Origin: Oxyruncus cristatus | Taxonomy: Eukaryota > Chordata > Aves > Passeriformes > Cotingidae | Direction of reading: 5' to 3' | DNA length: 64,000 bases | Assembly (NCBI GenBank): GCA_013399855.1 | Contig: VXAY01005598.1 | Location: 97,513 to 161,512 of the forward strand | Shown: positions 61,801 through 64,000 of the stretch, piece after piece | Position numbering within the stretch: position 1 is the stretch's first letter | Layout: each line of letters opens with the position of its first letter | Made by a program: the position numbers and the translations under genes | Notes under the pieces: generated by a model | What the model saw: the letters and a program-made list of their open reading frames with translations, nothing else | The model's database searches: none | Told to the model about the DNA's origin: nothing

Positions 61801-63842
61801 AATTCAGAGCCCTTCCAATTAAACTACAAAAGGCAGAGCACAGTCCAAGAAACAGCTTGAGGGAGACCGGTTAATCCAAGCAGATCCTTTGGTATCCTCC
61901 AAAAGCACCACTGTAGCTCAAACAGCAGTAAAACATCTAGGCCAGTTTAGCCACCCGCTTCTGGTAGACTGTGAGACAGATTTCCCATCAAGCCAGGCTC
62001 TGGAGATGTGGGGGATGAGGTTCAGGAGCAGAGTTATCCATGGCTACTCAAGGACATACCACACCTCATATTTCATTATCCTCCCCAGTAAAAGACTCTT
62101 GTACTGGAAGAGAATTTGCTCTACAATATTTAAGTCTAGACATCTGTCTGTCAGTGTATCAGCTCCAAATGTGAACTGCAAACCTCACTGTTCACTTTTT
62201 AGCAGGATGGGCATAAAGAGCAGCAATAAGAAGTGTTTTCTTGTAGTAAAGCACACTTCCAAACAAAATTCAGGAAGATACGCAAGGTAATTCTGTTTTT
62301 CCTAACCACTAAGTGGAGTAAATCCTGTCCCCAAAACTGACATCACTCTCCAGCAGGGAATATGTCCCTCCACAGACACAGTGCTGTGCTCTTGAAGACC
62401 CAGCCAGACACTACTTAAACATTACTGAACCCTGGCTGAAGACTACAGGTGTCTTACCAGACCAGCACCAAACCTGTCCTCTTTGATGGTATAACTTGAG
62501 GTGTCAGAAACCTTAGCCTCAAAGGTCACCACATGATGAGAGGTGAGGGCAGATGGGTGTGAGAATTACTGCAGAGTGCACCCCGATGCTGATCCTCCTA
62601 CTCTTTATAAGCAGTCTTGCATGGGAATGCTGGCAATGGTTCGTGACTCACTAGTAAAGTTATTTTCCTAAATAAAAAGGAGAACAAACATCTGGAGTTG
62701 TGATGCATTACACAGTGAGAAAGCTGCCTGCACTAAGCACTGCTGACTCGTTCCTCTGCCGTAAGCAGCTTGCACATCCACCTTTGCAGCCCCTCCTCGG
62801 GCTGTGGCCAGTCCCAGGCCCTGTGGGAGGCTAAGGCAGATGGCCACTGACGACTCTGGAGCCAGGCCACAGACCTCAACGTCACGATGGCAGAAGTTGC
62901 ACGTTCCCTGAACAACCTCAGAGCACTCAGGAGTAAAGCACAAGAACAGAAAATACCATTATACCAGGCAAGAGGACTACAGCATTTGGCCATACAGTGG
63001 GTTCCTGGTGACTCGTTAAGCAAAGAGAAGCAGCAGCCAGCACCCGTGCTGCAATGCAAGGTGGCTTCTAGTCAGGTTGGACTGGGTGAGCCAGTTTTCT
63101 ACTGAAGAAAACCCAATCTAAGAACAAAAAAAAAACCTGTCTCCCACTGTGCTGTGAGATCAACTTCCCAGTACAAAAGCTGACCCACAGGTCTGAGACA
63201 TGTCTGTCTAGTCAGCAGTAAATGGAGAAGAGCCCTGGGACCCAGGCAGAGAACTCAACTCTCCAAGAACCTGCAACAACACTTAGGATGTAACCAGAAA
63301 CATTTGGCCATTGTGGTATCCAGGAAGCTACAAACCTTCCCAGACTGCTTAAGCACACAGCTCTGAATCCTGAGCCTTCCCCTGCATCTTGTCCAACACT
63401 TGAACTACTACCAAATACTCCTTTTTCAACGGGCTGCTCTCACCACGGCAAATGTGGCTCGTCAGATCGAGGGCAGGAAGCAGAATACAATCTACATACA
63501 TGCACCAAAACAGAAGTCTTAGGAAAAGTTGTTGGAGAATGCCAGCTGAGGAAGAGAATGCCAAGAGTGAAGCTGGGGCAGGAAATGCAATGAAGAAGGG
63601 CATGGACAGGACAACAGCCACAAATGGGCACACTCCATCCTGTGCCATGAGCTGAGCTTCCTTCACCAATACTCCTCCTGCCCCAACTACAGGGCACAAA
63701 TGCACAAACTGCTCAAGTGTGCATAAGGAAAAAGCCTGTTCTGCTCTAAGACAGAGTTTGACTGAATCTACAGTAAGGAAACCAAAATTAAGCTTGCAGT
63801 GTACCCTATGCTTCTGTCTCCTAGAGATCTGAAGGAAGAGTA
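58866..63842 (-). other. Presumed 5' intron of IP6K1, no gene seen
   Basis: Five kilobases of moderately AT-rich sequence with no CpG island, no supported exon and no recognisable element apart from an 11-G run at 60322-60332 and short A tracts. The IP6K1 promoter is therefore probably beyond the right edge. Open frames present are short and without domains. Confidence 0.5.
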
Positions 63843-64000
63843 TGTGCTGGTTTCATCTGGGAAAGTTAATTTTTTTCATAGTAACTTGTATGGGAGTATG
63901 GTTTGGATTTGTGCTGAAAACAGTGTTGATTGGTTATTCGTGAGCAAGGCTTACACAGTCAAGGCCTTTTCTGCTTCTGACAACACCCCACCAGCGAGGA
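63843..64000 (+). mobile_element. Endogenous retroviral LTR, passerine type, partial at window edge
   Basis: The sequence begins TGTGCTGGTTTCATCTGGGA, then shows words I know from a widespread songbird ERV LTR: AAAGTTAATTTTTTTCATAG, TTTGGATTTGTGCTGAAAAC, AGTGTTGAT, GTCAAGGCCTTTTCTGCTTC. It starts with the TG expected for an LTR and is cut by the window end. Whether it is a solo LTR or part of a provirus cannot be told. Orientation is assumed from the TG start. Confidence 0.7.

Overview
This window is nuclear DNA from a bird, probably a passerine. The evidence is many small exons in large introns, two CR1 LINE 3' ends of the avian type, and the start of a songbird-type endogenous retroviral LTR at the right edge. 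It corresponds to the vertebrate block RNF123 - AMIGO3 - GMPPB - IP6K1 (human 3p21.31). Gene identities rest on remembered family sequences and on reading-frame continuity through every splice junction; no database search was run.

Layout. RNF123 (KPC1, a RING-SPRY ubiquitin ligase) occupies the + strand from about 2.07 to 47.8 kb. I rebuilt 38 coding exons giving 1308 residues with no break. The introns are short up to 20.8 kb, then include three long ones of 2.7, 6.4 and 11.0 kb. The 11-kb intron 34 holds AMIGO3 on the - strand as one uninterrupted coding exon (508 residues), with its own CpG-rich promoter and poly(A) signal. RNF123 ends 485 bp from the stop codon of GMPPB (- strand, 8 coding exons, 360 residues), so the two genes are convergent. 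GMPPB is followed at 50.4 kb by the 3' UTR of IP6K1 (- strand, 5 coding exons, 434 residues). The 5' non-coding part of IP6K1 runs past 58.9 kb, probably beyond the window.

The genes do not form a pathway. RNF123 is a ubiquitin ligase (p27Kip1 turnover, NF-kB p105 processing), AMIGO3 is a neuronal LRR/Ig adhesion protein, GMPPB makes GDP-mannose, and IP6K1 makes 5-InsP7. Their link is physical: nested, convergent and tightly packed transcription units.

The most notable sequence signal is three introns with textbook minor-spliceosome (U12-type) signals: an AT-AC intron and a GT-AG intron in RNF123, and a GT-AG intron in IP6K1. Other points are a lost canonical Ig cysteine in AMIGO3 with a possible replacement cysteine nearby, an overlapping upstream ATG at the RNF123 start, and an in-frame upstream ATG in GMPPB next to an unresolved base. 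I found no prokaryotic-type system, CRISPR array, tRNA or rRNA.
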